Shown here piece after piece: positions 1 to 7,591 of a stretch of DNA of 64,000 bases (position 1 is the first letter of the stretch; each line of letters starts with the position of its first letter). The translations under genes and the position numbers were made by a program. A model generated the notes under the pieces. The model made no database searches and had not been told where the DNA came from. It saw only the letters and a list, made by a program, of their open reading frames with translations. The DNA is taken from positions 434,001 through 498,000 of the forward strand of contig NZ_PPED02000001.1 of NCBI RefSeq assembly GCF_002899825.2. The letters run 5' to 3'. Origin of the DNA: Chryseobacterium phosphatilyticum. Lineage in GTDB: Bacteria; Bacteroidota; Bacteroidia; Flavobacteriales; Weeksellaceae.

Positions 1-743
1 TTATTGAGGGGGCAGATATTCAGATATTCAGAGAGCTGGTAAGTGGAATTTATTTCGGAGAAAAATTTACTGATCCTGATGGAGGCTATGCTTATGATGT
101 TTGTAAATATAGTCGTGAGGATATTATTCCGATTGCCCATATGGCATTTCAGGAGGCTCAGAAGAGAAATAAAAAACTGACACTTATTGACAAAGCCAAT
201 GTATTGGATACTTCAAGGTTGTGGAGAAAAACCTGTCAGGAAATTGCACAGGATTACCCTGACGTGCAATTAGACTATATGTTTGTAGACAACGCGGCGA
301 TGCAATTAATCCTTAATCCTAAACAGTTTGATGTTATTCTGACTGAAAATATGTTTGGCGATATCATTTCTGATGAGGCAAGTGTCATCGGAGGATCTAT
401 CGGATTACTGCCTTCGGCCTCCGTAGGGGACAAAAATGCATTGTTTGAGCCTATTCACGGTTCATATCCACAAGCAAAAGGTAAAGGTATTGCCAATCCT
501 ATTGCTTCCATTCTGAGTGTAGCAATGATGTTGGATCATCTTAACCTGAAACCTGCCGCAGATAAACTGAGACAGTCTGTGGAACATGCAATTGAAAATA
601 AGTATGTTACCATAGATCTTAATACGAAGCAATACTATTCAACCAGTGAAGTAGGAAGTTTTATTGCAGATCATATCAGGTATTCGGAAAAATCTTATTA
701 TAACTTTGAAAATGTAAAAATCGGAAAATCAACCATAGTATAG
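1..743 (+). CDS. leuB: 3-isopropylmalate dehydrogenase, 5' end missing
   Basis: LeuB oxidises and decarboxylates 3-isopropylmalate to 2-ketoisocaproate with NAD in cytoplasmic leucine synthesis. The reading frame is open from base 3, so the gene is cut by the window edge. About 247 residues are visible out of the roughly 350 usual for the family, so about 100 N-terminal residues are missing. The visible part holds the IDKANVLDTSRLWR segment, the metal/substrate region around TENMFGDIISDEAS and the NAD-loop region SASVGDKNALFEPIHGS, all typical of isopropylmalate/isocitrate dehydrogenases. IPMDH fits better than isocitrate or tartrate dehydrogenase from overall resemblance. A hairpin terminator follows 35 bases after the stop, so this is probably the last gene of its leu operon. 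Confidence 0.95.
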   Translation, partial: IEGADIQIFRELVSGIYFGEKFTDPDGGYAYDVCKYSREDIIPIAHMAFQEAQKRNKKLTLIDKANVLDTSRLWRKTCQEIAQDYPDVQLDYMFVDNAAMQLILNPKQFDVILTENMFGDIISDEASVIGGSIGLLPSASVGDKNALFEPIHGSYPQAKGKGIANPIASILSVAMMLDHLNLKPAADKLRQSVEHAIENKYVTIDLNTKQYYSTSEVGSFIADHIRYSEKSYYNFENVKIGKSTIV

Positions 744-777
744 ATCAATTATAGTTCACTTAGATAGATAGTTAGAA

Positions 778-811
778 GAAAAGTACTGCCTCCTATGAGA
801 CGGTACTTTTC
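778..811. terminator. Terminator between leuB and a convergent gene
   Basis: A 9-bp perfect stem (778-786 with 803-811, GAAAAGTAC) has its A/T ends built into the arms. It lies between the leuB stop and the end of a minus-strand gene, so it could serve both. Confidence 0.6.
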
Positions 812-833
812 GATTTTATTCCAGGGTAAAAGA

Positions 834-1394
834 TTAGTGAAATAAAACTTTGCTTATTTTTATCTGCTCTGGTGATCTAATTTCTGATCCTTTATTGATG
901 AAAATATAAGGAATCCTGGTTTTCTTTTTAAAAGTTCTGATAATAAGAAGAAGAGCAAGATAATCTGAAAAAGGAAAATGTTCAACTTTTTCGTAAGCTA
1001 TTGTATTTTCTTTTAGTAAGATTTGAAAGTGCAGAGTTTCAGTCTTAAAGTCATAATCAGGGGTGATTTTCTTAATCTTAGTCCATCTAAAATGGGCTGT
1101 TCTCAATGTGAGACCTTTAGTATTGACGACTATATATGGCTCTGTGAATACTTTATAAATTTTGTATAAGGTAAAAAAGACGGCAAAAATTCCAATTTTT
1201 AAACTTGTTTCTTTATAGTTTGTGAAGAAAAATAATAGAAGAAAGATCATTATTGTAACTCCCAATATGATGACAGATCTCCTTTTAGATTCAAAATATT
1301 TTTTCGGAAGTGCTCCGTCAATAGTCCTGAATTTATAAAATCGATGTTGATGTAGGCTTTTTATTCTATCTGTCTTGTTTTTTATTTCCATCAT
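834..1394 (-). CDS. Membrane protein with two TM helices and a PH-like tail
   Basis: This is a 186-residue protein of unknown function. Residues 41-59 and about 67-83 are strongly hydrophobic and form a likely two-helix hairpin. The remainder, from about residue 85, is a beta-rich soluble domain beginning VVNTKGLTLRT and followed by a W-x-K-I-K-K-I segment. That pattern is seen in bacterial PH-like (YdbS/YcxB-type) membrane proteins, but the match is by eye only. The C-terminal arm is basic. It stands alone on the minus strand, separated from the upstream minus-strand operon by two hairpins. No function can be assigned. Confidence 0.7.
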   Translation of the reverse strand: MMEIKNKTDRIKSLHQHRFYKFRTIDGALPKKYFESKRRSVIILGVTIMIFLLLFFFTNYKETSLKIGIFAVFFTLYKIYKVFTEPYIVVNTKGLTLRTAHFRWTKIKKITPDYDFKTETLHFQILLKENTIAYEKVEHFPFSDYLALLLIIRTFKKKTRIPYIFINKGSEIRSPEQIKISKVLFH

Positions 1395-1447
1395 TAGTTT
1401 TTAAGTTCAGGGATGGCAATTGTAACGGATGAAAGAACTCCCATAAA

Positions 1448-1485
1448 AGAAAAGGTTCTGTTTAATATAAGACAGAACCTTTTCT
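1448..1485. terminator. Strong hairpin, 14-bp stem
   Basis: The arms at 1448-1461 and 1472-1485 are perfectly complementary around a 10-base loop. It lies just upstream of the 834-1394 gene and beyond a second hairpin at 1534. It is probably the main terminator of the minus-strand operon at 1559-3397, although the U-tract is poor. Confidence 0.5.
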
Positions 1486-1533
1486 CTTATAAGGTATAAG
1501 ATCGTGATTGCGAACCCAAGGTGAAGCAATCTT

Positions 1534-1564
1534 GATTAAATAAACCAGAAGGGTTTATTTAATC
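1534..1564 (-). terminator. AT-rich hairpin overlapping the 1559 gene stop
   Basis: A 13-bp stem (1534-1546 with 1552-1564) closes over a 5-base loop and includes the stop codon of the 61-residue gene. There is no clear U-run, so it may stabilise the mRNA end or act together with the hairpin at 1448. Confidence 0.45.
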
Positions 1565-1744
1565 TTTAGTATTATCCATTTTACCTGATTTATTTTTTGA
1601 CGCCTTTTGGACATCTTCTTTATCAATATCAGGTGGGTTGGTCTTCTTTGATGATGCAGGAATATTCTGGAAATCCTGAATCTGTTTTTTTGTTTCTGCA
1701 CTATTGGCAGCTTCTTTCTTTGGAGTATTTTCTTTTGAGTTCAT
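1559..1744 (-). CDS. Small lysine-rich disordered protein
   Basis: This 61-residue protein is rich in Lys, Asn, Ser, Asp and Glu, with no hydrophobic segment and no cysteine. It is almost certainly disordered and has no recognisable domain. It begins 11 bases after the DUF4230 gene and is the last member of the minus-strand run. Gene order and spacing support its being real more than its sequence does. No function is proposed. Confidence 0.5.
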   Translation of the reverse strand: MNSKENTPKKEAANSAETKKQIQDFQNIPASSKKTNPPDIDKEDVQKASKNKSGKMDNTKD

Positions 1745-1755
1745 AGCCTGAATTT

Positions 1756-2361
1756 TTAGAGTCCAAGAATACCGATCTTTCCGGTCTTATCTTCTATTGT
1801 ATAGTTCAAAGCTTTTGCCAAAACGAAAATATGATCAAGATTTTCCATTAATTGTTTACGTCCTTCACTTCTCAATTGGTTTTGATCAATTGATTTCAAT
1901 GCAGTTTCCTTAGCCTTTTCCGTAACCCCTTTAATATCTTTTTCCGTAATTCTGTTAAAGAAAGAATCATCCAGCGATTGAATCTCAACGCTTGGTGTAA
2001 TTCTGATATCTGCATCGGGAAGTTCCGTAATCACCAGCTTTTTGTTGATGGAATCTACTTCGATCTTCATTTTATTAAGATCATAAGAAACCTGAGCATT
2101 GGTTTTCGTGTACGTAATAATACTGTTGCTTGAAACCTCCTTTCCAAGTACCTCATAGCCCATTTTGGTTTTCTGCATACTGGAAGTATTCTGCTCCATC
2201 ACTACCATCTTATTCATTTTGGAAATCTGGTTCGTCAGAATGTAATAGTCTGATTTTTCCGTTTTTCCGCCAAGGTTAAGGCAGGATTTCAGGCCAAAAA
2301 ACACAAGCAATACAGCTCCTGCACCGGCTATAAATGATATGATAACTTTATTATTTCTCAA
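1756..2361 (-). CDS. DUF4230 domain membrane-anchored protein
   Basis: A 201-residue protein with one N-terminal transmembrane segment (about residues 8-25) and a periplasmic or extracytoplasmic remainder. The body matches the DUF4230 pattern: a beta-rich first half with LVITELPDADI, then a helical stretch rich in Lys, Glu and Gln that includes the KETALKSIDQNQL segment. The family is widespread in Bacteroidota and Firmicutes and has no known function. The start lies 2 bases after the stop of the thioredoxin-fold gene, so the two are co-transcribed and probably translationally coupled. A role near the envelope is the only inference made. Confidence 0.8.
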   Translation of the reverse strand: MRNNKVIISFIAGAGAVLLVFFGLKSCLNLGGKTEKSDYYILTNQISKMNKMVVMEQNTSSMQKTKMGYEVLGKEVSSNSIITYTKTNAQVSYDLNKMKIEVDSINKKLVITELPDADIRITPSVEIQSLDDSFFNRITEKDIKGVTEKAKETALKSIDQNQLRSEGRKQLMENLDHIFVLAKALNYTIEDKTGKIGILGL

Positions 2362-2363
2362 AT

Positions 2364-2927
2364 CTATTTAAAAATTTCTTTGATGACAGATGAATCATTC
2401 TTTTTTAAGATCTCAGCAAGATCTCTTTCGATGTATCCTGAAGTAGGCATTTCTACAATTCTTCCCACTTCTTTTCCATATCTTTTAAGAATAATGGTAG
2501 GAACCTTTTGGATGTTATAAAGCCCTTCGTCACCAGTAGGAGACTCTTTTTTACGGTTAACTGCAATAATGGTGAGTTTACTATCCGGATAATTTGCTTC
2601 TTCAAGTATTTTCATCAACCTTGGAACGTCTCTATGGCTATCCTCACACCAGGTTCCCATGAAAACAATAACATCATATGATCCTATTCTTTCTTTTCGG
2701 AGTTCACTGATGGCTTTCTGATCAAGAGCATACTCATCATGTTCTTTCACATACCAGTCAGCATAAGGAGCCTTTAAAAATTGTGATTTTGATTGATGAC
2801 CCAGAAGCATTTTACCGTCTTTTTGAGAATCAACCTCACGGTTAATGACTACCTTTTGAGCACTCAATTGCTGAGTGGCCCAAAAAAGACTTGAAGCGGC
2901 AACAATACGGGTAATAAATTTTTTCAT
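2364..2927 (-). CDS. Exported thioredoxin-fold protein with CxxS site
   Basis: A 187-residue protein with a signal peptide ending in Ser-Ala-Gln near residue 24. The thioredoxin fold is shown by the FMGTWCEDSHRD segment and by the cis-proline region KVPTIIL (Pro143). The active site reads C94-E-D-S97, so the second cysteine of the usual CxxC pair is serine. CxxS proteins of this fold usually reduce or isomerise mixed disulfides rather than make disulfides directly. The gene sits in a tight minus-strand operon, 2 bases after the pyrophosphohydrolase stop and 2 bases before the DUF4230 start. Location is probably periplasmic. Confidence 0.85.
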   Translation of the reverse strand: MKKFITRIVAASSLFWATQQLSAQKVVINREVDSQKDGKMLLGHQSKSQFLKAPYADWYVKEHDEYALDQKAISELRKERIGSYDVIVFMGTWCEDSHRDVPRLMKILEEANYPDSKLTIIAVNRKKESPTGDEGLYNIQKVPTIILKRYGKEVGRIVEMPTSGYIERDLAEILKKNDSSVIKEIFK

Positions 2928-2929
2928 AC

Positions 2930-3397
2930 TTATTTTTCGATGATTGATTTTAAATCAGCAGGAGAGTAGTATTTATTTTTTAATACTTTATGATCTGCCT
3001 GTCTGTATACATTGTATTTTTCTCCTGACTTTTCATAAAAAGATTCTACTTCCTTTTCTTTATAGAATTCAACAGTTTCCTTTGCCTGATCCTCATTATC
3101 ACATGCCTTCGACATATTGGAACGCTGAACTTCGTTGAATAACTCTACAAATTTGTTGCCAAGCCCGAATTCAAGTACAGCACCGCTCAAAACATACTGA
3201 AGATCACAAAGTGCATCTGCAATTTCTACAATATCATTATCTGCAATGGCCTGCTTAAGTTCGTTTAATTCTTCCTGTAAAAGTTCTACTCTAAGATTGC
3301 ATCTTTCAGGAGAAGGAATTTGTGGGGTATCTAAAATAGGGGCTTTGAAAGTAGTATGGAATTCTGCTACTTGGTTCAGACTATCAATTTTATCCAT
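2930..3397 (-). CDS. MazG-like nucleoside triphosphate pyrophosphohydrolase
   Basis: A 155-residue all-alpha protein. The chosen start is the Met beginning MDKIDSLNQVAEFH; the frame stays open 33 codons further upstream, but that part is hydrophobic and unlike the family and runs into the hairpin region. The EELNELKQAI and EIADALCDLQYV segments give the E-x-x-E and acidic helix pattern that binds Mg2+ in MazG/PRA-PH-type enzymes. These hydrolyse NTPs or related compounds to monophosphate and PPi. The substrate here is unknown. It is the first gene of the minus-strand operon that runs to 1559. Confidence 0.8.
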   Translation of the reverse strand: MDKIDSLNQVAEFHTTFKAPILDTPQIPSPERCNLRVELLQEELNELKQAIADNDIVEIADALCDLQYVLSGAVLEFGLGNKFVELFNEVQRSNMSKACDNEDQAKETVEFYKEKEVESFYEKSGEKYNVYRQADHKVLKNKYYSPADLKSIIEK

Positions 3398-3506
3398 GAA
3401 TTTTTTTATTTCCCACAAAGATAGAAAACGATTTGTAAATTTTGAAATGTGGCAGAGGGAAATGTATGAATATTGGCACAGTGTAAAGTTGATCATTTTT
3501 TATGCA

Positions 3507-3535
3507 AAAGTCCACAACCTGAGATTGTGGACTTT
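3507..3535 (-). terminator. Terminator after the zinc-ribbon gene
   Basis: An 11-bp perfect stem (3507-3517 with 3525-3535) around a 7-base loop lies 41 bases past the end of the 3577-3996 gene. It separates that gene from the next minus-strand operon. Confidence 0.65.
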
Positions 3536-3576
3536 ATGCTAAGAACTTAATGTTTTTTTCAGTATTCAAAAATGTA

Positions 3577-3996
3577 TCATTCCAATTCTTTATATTTCCA
3601 GATACCTGAAATGTTGAGAATCGTTAAACCCGGTTGCTTTTCCCCATAGCTAAAGACACAAATGTATTTTGAATGGCAGGTTTTGCAGGCTGTTCCAAAA
3701 TATAAAGTGGGCAGGTCATCTACTGTTAATTCCCCAAAATGAATCATTCGTTGTGAGGTTTCAGAAACCATTCCGTTTTTTAGAAGCTCAGATTTAGAAA
3801 GGATATGGTCTTTGTCATACATCTGAAAGATCGGAAATCCTGAATTGTAAGGAATAATTTCGATGCTATTCTCATGGTTGCAATCAGGACAAATGAATTG
3901 AGTAACCACGGATGGAGAGGTTTCAGCATTAATGAAACTTTCTTTTGCTATAAGAGCTTTTTTACCAAGGCTTATTTTTTTTGATATTGAATACAT
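3577..3996 (-). CDS. Zinc-ribbon-like hypothetical protein
   Basis: A 139-residue soluble protein without signal peptide. Two CxxC pairs, at residues 36-39 (CPDC) and 104-107 (CKTC), flank a beta-rich stretch and would form a four-cysteine zinc site. The first knuckle is followed by N-H-E-N, as in CpXC-type domains, but assignment to that family is uncertain. It starts 13 bases after the stop of the lipoprotein gene, so the two are probably co-transcribed. No function is proposed. Confidence 0.7.
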   Translation of the reverse strand: MYSISKKISLGKKALIAKESFINAETSPSVVTQFICPDCNHENSIEIIPYNSGFPIFQMYDKDHILSKSELLKNGMVSETSQRMIHFGELTVDDLPTLYFGTACKTCHSKYICVFSYGEKQPGLTILNISGIWKYKELE

Positions 3997-4009
3997 TTGA
4001 TTTTATTTA

Positions 4010-4717
4010 TTACTGAATAACGGTACCTACTAAATTATTATATTTTCCGCTGGGACTTTTTTTAATGGTAACTTTTATATATCCTTCTTCAGCTAATTTA
4101 TTCCATGTTTTCGGATACCCCGTTGTAACATCAAGTGGAATTTTCCACATGGTTTGTTTTCCGTTTCCGGCCTGGCCAAACCAGGGAATAATATCAGCTG
4201 TTTGAGACTTAAAAGATAGTAAATTATTCAATACATCAATCTCGTAATAAAAATCATATGTATTTTCAGGCTGGTTCAGAGCTCTTTGGGTAAAAGTATA
4301 CACATATCCATTAATGATAGGGCTTGTAAAGCTTCCTCCCAAAGTAGGAACCCCCGTGCCGTTGTATGCTCCCACAGCACCGCTGTACCTGTCAAATTTT
4401 TGTCCGGCTACTATAGGGACATCATCAACAATATTGTATCCTCCGTTTGCCGGTGGCCATCCTCCGTTTAATTTGTAAGTTTTAAAAAGATGTTCCAGCT
4501 CCTTCCAGTTTCCTTGTTTGTATAAGTCAAATGCAAGATTTCTGGTGTATTGATCTACGGTTCCTTTTGGATCGTAGGTTAACGCAAAATCATCCGCATT
4601 CTTAAAATATACAATTGTAACCGGGCTTGTGTTGATTTCCTCATAGCTGTCGGGGCCACATGCTACGGAGATGAATGCCATGGTGGCAAGAAAAAAATAC
4701 TTAAATACATGTTTCAT
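4010..4717 (-). CDS. Hypothetical lipoprotein
   Basis: A 235-residue protein with a type II signal peptide: basic start, hydrophobic core and the lipobox S-V-A-C at residues 17-20, so Cys20 is the predicted lipidated residue. The next residues are G-P-D, without a clear Bacteroidota surface-export signal. The mature part is rich in Tyr, Asn and Gly and ends in a beta-like stretch. No domain is recognised. The downstream zinc-ribbon gene follows at 13 bases. Confidence 0.75.
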   Translation of the reverse strand: MKHVFKYFFLATMAFISVACGPDSYEEINTSPVTIVYFKNADDFALTYDPKGTVDQYTRNLAFDLYKQGNWKELEHLFKTYKLNGGWPPANGGYNIVDDVPIVAGQKFDRYSGAVGAYNGTGVPTLGGSFTSPIINGYVYTFTQRALNQPENTYDFYYEIDVLNNLLSFKSQTADIIPWFGQAGNGKQTMWKIPLDVTTGYPKTWNKLAEEGYIKVTIKKSPSGKYNNLVGTVIQ

Positions 4718-5106
4718 AGTATATAATTTTAAAATAGTTTAAAAATCAGAAGAGTATTACTTAGGTATAAAAATGACAGAAGTTTCTCATTGAAAAACAA
4801 TTTTCTTTTTTTGATAAAAGCTGTTGTGTCCTGATACGGATAAAGAAAGAATTGTAATCATTGCATCATAAATTTTCATCAATACAATGAACCATTGGTA
4901 TCATTATCAACCTAGACGGCTTTAATACTCCCGGGATCTACAGTACAATGACAAAATAATATTGTTGACGTAAATTTAAATTAAAAAATTAAATTATAGA
5001 ATTTTTTCAATAAAATAAACGTATTTATATTAATATATTTAATTATTGTTAGTGATTGTATTTTAGATTTAAAATATAATTATAAAATTAATACATGGTC
5101 TTGGAG
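4718..5106. other. Gene-free AT-rich gap
   Basis: This stretch between the lipoprotein start and the terminator of the metalloprotease gene has no plausible reading frame. I see no strong inverted repeat in it. Its middle (about 4970-5090) is almost pure A/T. Confidence 0.5.
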
Positions 5107-5139
5107 AAAAAAATAAGCAACCTCACCATGAAGCTGCTT
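5107..5139 (-). terminator. Terminator of the first metalloprotease gene
   Basis: Read on the minus strand, a short stem (5133-5139 pairing with 5115-5121, one wobble) is followed by a run of T (complement of 5107-5113). It lies 28 bases past the stop. Confidence 0.55.
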
Positions 5140-5166
5140 ACTGATAATACGTAATTTTAAATGTAA

Positions 5167-7404
5167 TTATTTCTTAATGAATTTTTTTATAAAATTTTCA
5201 ATATGAATAAGATATGTGCCGCTTGTGAACTCACGGACATTCACAGTTCCGTTCTGAAGTTTCCCACCTTTAACCAGTCTACCAGACATATCATAAATTT
5301 TATATTCTCCCGTATTCATATTTGAAACTGTCAGAATATCTTCTACCGGATTGGGATAAAGGTTGACTTCCGTTGATCCTGTTTTGGGGTCAACGGTCGT
5401 CGGTTTTCCGTCAGAAGGTGTAACTGTTATGTTGACATCATTAACATTAAAGAAAATATGATTATTTCCTTTTACCATGATTCTTCCTGAAGAGGTTGGA
5501 ATATCAGGAATCGTTACAGTTTTCATACCATTGTTGGGGGTTCCGGCTAAAAGTGTTGTCCAGGTAGTTCCGTTGTCGGTAGACCAAAGAATATCAACAA
5601 GAGTGGCATTGATGCCGTTGGATGTTGTTCCTGCCACATTCCATGTTACAGCTTGTGAACTTCCGCCAATATAGGATACAGCAGTATTTTGTGAAGTAAC
5701 AATAAAAGGTCCCGCAGCTGAAGTAACGGTAAGCTTTGTATCATCTGAATTGTTTCCTGCACCACCCGGTTTGTTGTCTCGAACTGTAAATCTGAAATTT
5801 AATGTTCTTGCCACCGAAGGTAAAGCCTCTACATCAATTTCATCTCCGGCTGTGGTTGTTTTTTTTGCTAAAACTGAAGACATTTTAGGGAAATATCTCA
5901 CCGGAGAAATGTTTGGAGTCCATGATCTGAAAAGTGGACCGATAGTTTTAGTCCCTATAGCGGCGGAGTTGGAACCTGTTTCGGAAGAGGTTCCTTTATC
6001 CATTTGTTCCCAGATATAAGTTAAAGAGTCTCCATCAGCATCTGTTCCGGATCCCGTTAACATGAATGGAGTGCTTTTAGGAATTGTATAATCAGGCCCT
6101 GCGTTAGCGGTAGGGACTGAGTTTCCTGTTGGAGAGTTTACAGAGCATGTAGCGGTCTTGATCCTGTTGGTAATCTGTTCAATGCTTAAGGCATGAAAGA
6201 ACGGGTCAGATTTTTTTTGAACATCATAGTTGGTAATCCCTGCATATCCCATGATGGTAGATCCTGAACCTGGTTCAACGGGCTTTAAATCCAACTGAGT
6301 TTCGTAAGACCAGGTGTGATTTCCTCCAAACTGATGCCCCATTTCATGAGCTACAAAGTCAATGTCAAAAGCATCTCCTGACGGGCCTCCATTGGAAGGA
6401 GAAGTATAGCCACTTCCTTTATAATTACTAGGATAAGTAACTCCCTGGTACACATATGTTGACATATCATCATTACACAGACAGCCTATACATCCGGCAT
6501 TTCCGCCTCCGCCATCCCTTCCGAACAAATGGCCTATGTCGAAGTTCGAATTACCAATAGTTGAACTTAATGTATTCATCAATTGAAGGTTCCAGTTGTT
6601 CATTTGAGTTGAAGGAGAATATGGATCAGTGGCAGCATTGGTATAAATGATTGCATCATTATTGGGAATAAGTACCATTCTTGCAGCAAACTCATTTTCA
6701 AAAATTCCATTGACACGGGTAAGGGTGTTATTCATAGCTGCTAATGCCTGTGCTTTTGTTCCACCAAAATATCCCGCATATTCTCCTGTACATGAAAGGG
6801 CGAGCCTGAATGTTCTCAAGGTGGAATCGTTAGCGTTTTTAGCTGTCACAGCAGTGGTTGATCCTTTTTGTGCCGATTCAAGAACTGTACATTCAAAAGG
6901 GCTTAAATCATCTTTTCTATCAGATTTTTTATAGACGATATAGGTTGATAAATCCTTTGTATAGGGTTCTATAAAGACAGCTGATTTATCATTGTAGATC
7001 TCCATGTATGATAAGCCTAAAGAAGAAATGCTAAAATAAATAGTTGAAGATTTATCTGTACTTTCGCCGATGTATGATCTGATATCCGGATATTTATCAG
7101 TCAGCTCAGAATCAAAATTTGAATTTTCACTCACGTTAAAATGCTCCATTTTTCCGGTAGAGCTGGGAAAGGATATAACGATTCTCGATTTTTCAGCAGT
7201 TGCTGATCGTTGAGAAACTCTGGATAATATGCTTTTTAATCCGTTGATATTAAGTTTATAAATTTTCGGATCATTGATTCCGGATTTGTTCTCAAAAATA
7301 GGTGTAGAAGTTTTATGGGAGCCTTTGGCCCATAAACGATCTGTTTGAGCAGATGAAATACCTGATAGCGCAAGCATTCCCATCATCAATAATTGTTTTT
7401 TCAT
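5167..7404 (-). CDS. Secreted reprolysin-like zinc metalloprotease with T9SS tail
   Basis: A 745-residue secreted protease. A signal peptide ends at Ala-Gln20, and residues 21-190 resemble an M12B-type propeptide. The catalytic domain carries the metzincin motif HEMGHQFGGNH at residues 353-363 (His353, His357, His363 bind zinc; Glu354 is the base) and the Met-turn T-I-M-G-Y near residue 385. Beta-sandwich repeats follow (about 425-670), including a segment with GTDADGDSLTYIWEQ. The last ~65 residues start LYPNPVEDILTV and are a type A sorting domain for the type IX secretion system, so the enzyme should be released or surface-bound. A longer paralogue lies directly upstream at 7592-10522. Function as a protein-degrading exoenzyme follows from the family. 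Confidence 0.93.
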   Translation of the reverse strand: MKKQLLMMGMLALSGISSAQTDRLWAKGSHKTSTPIFENKSGINDPKIYKLNINGLKSILSRVSQRSATAEKSRIVISFPSSTGKMEHFNVSENSNFDSELTDKYPDIRSYIGESTDKSSTIYFSISSLGLSYMEIYNDKSAVFIEPYTKDLSTYIVYKKSDRKDDLSPFECTVLESAQKGSTTAVTAKNANDSTLRTFRLALSCTGEYAGYFGGTKAQALAAMNNTLTRVNGIFENEFAARMVLIPNNDAIIYTNAATDPYSPSTQMNNWNLQLMNTLSSTIGNSNFDIGHLFGRDGGGGNAGCIGCLCNDDMSTYVYQGVTYPSNYKGSGYTSPSNGGPSGDAFDIDFVAHEMGHQFGGNHTWSYETQLDLKPVEPGSGSTIMGYAGITNYDVQKKSDPFFHALSIEQITNRIKTATCSVNSPTGNSVPTANAGPDYTIPKSTPFMLTGSGTDADGDSLTYIWEQMDKGTSSETGSNSAAIGTKTIGPLFRSWTPNISPVRYFPKMSSVLAKKTTTAGDEIDVEALPSVARTLNFRFTVRDNKPGGAGNNSDDTKLTVTSAAGPFIVTSQNTAVSYIGGSSQAVTWNVAGTTSNGINATLVDILWSTDNGTTWTTLLAGTPNNGMKTVTIPDIPTSSGRIMVKGNNHIFFNVNDVNITVTPSDGKPTTVDPKTGSTEVNLYPNPVEDILTVSNMNTGEYKIYDMSGRLVKGGKLQNGTVNVREFTSGTYLIHIENFIKKFIKK

Positions 7405-7537
7405 GTACTTGTGAATTTTTCATTTGTGTTTCGCAAAGCTAGCAAAAAATAATAGGAAGGAACTCTTTTATGAAGAAAAAATTAAATTCTATGTATGTAA
7501 AAATAGGCAGGTGTATAGCATAATGGAATTATCATAT

Positions 7538-7567
7538 AAAAAAAGACTGCTCATAGAGAGCAGCCTT
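7538..7567 (-). terminator. Terminator of the second metalloprotease gene
   Basis: A stem built on CTGCTC/GAGCAG is followed on the minus strand by seven T, 25 bases after the stop codon. Each protease gene therefore has its own terminator. Confidence 0.65.
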
Positions 7568-7591
7568 TCACATCGTTTTGGTTGTAAAGTC

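Noticed and set aside
5477..6934. Several plus-strand frames opposite the metalloprotease genes (also 8853-9291 and 10197-10472)
   Set aside because: They mirror the codon pattern of the real minus-strand genes, lack start signals and encode no recognisable domain.
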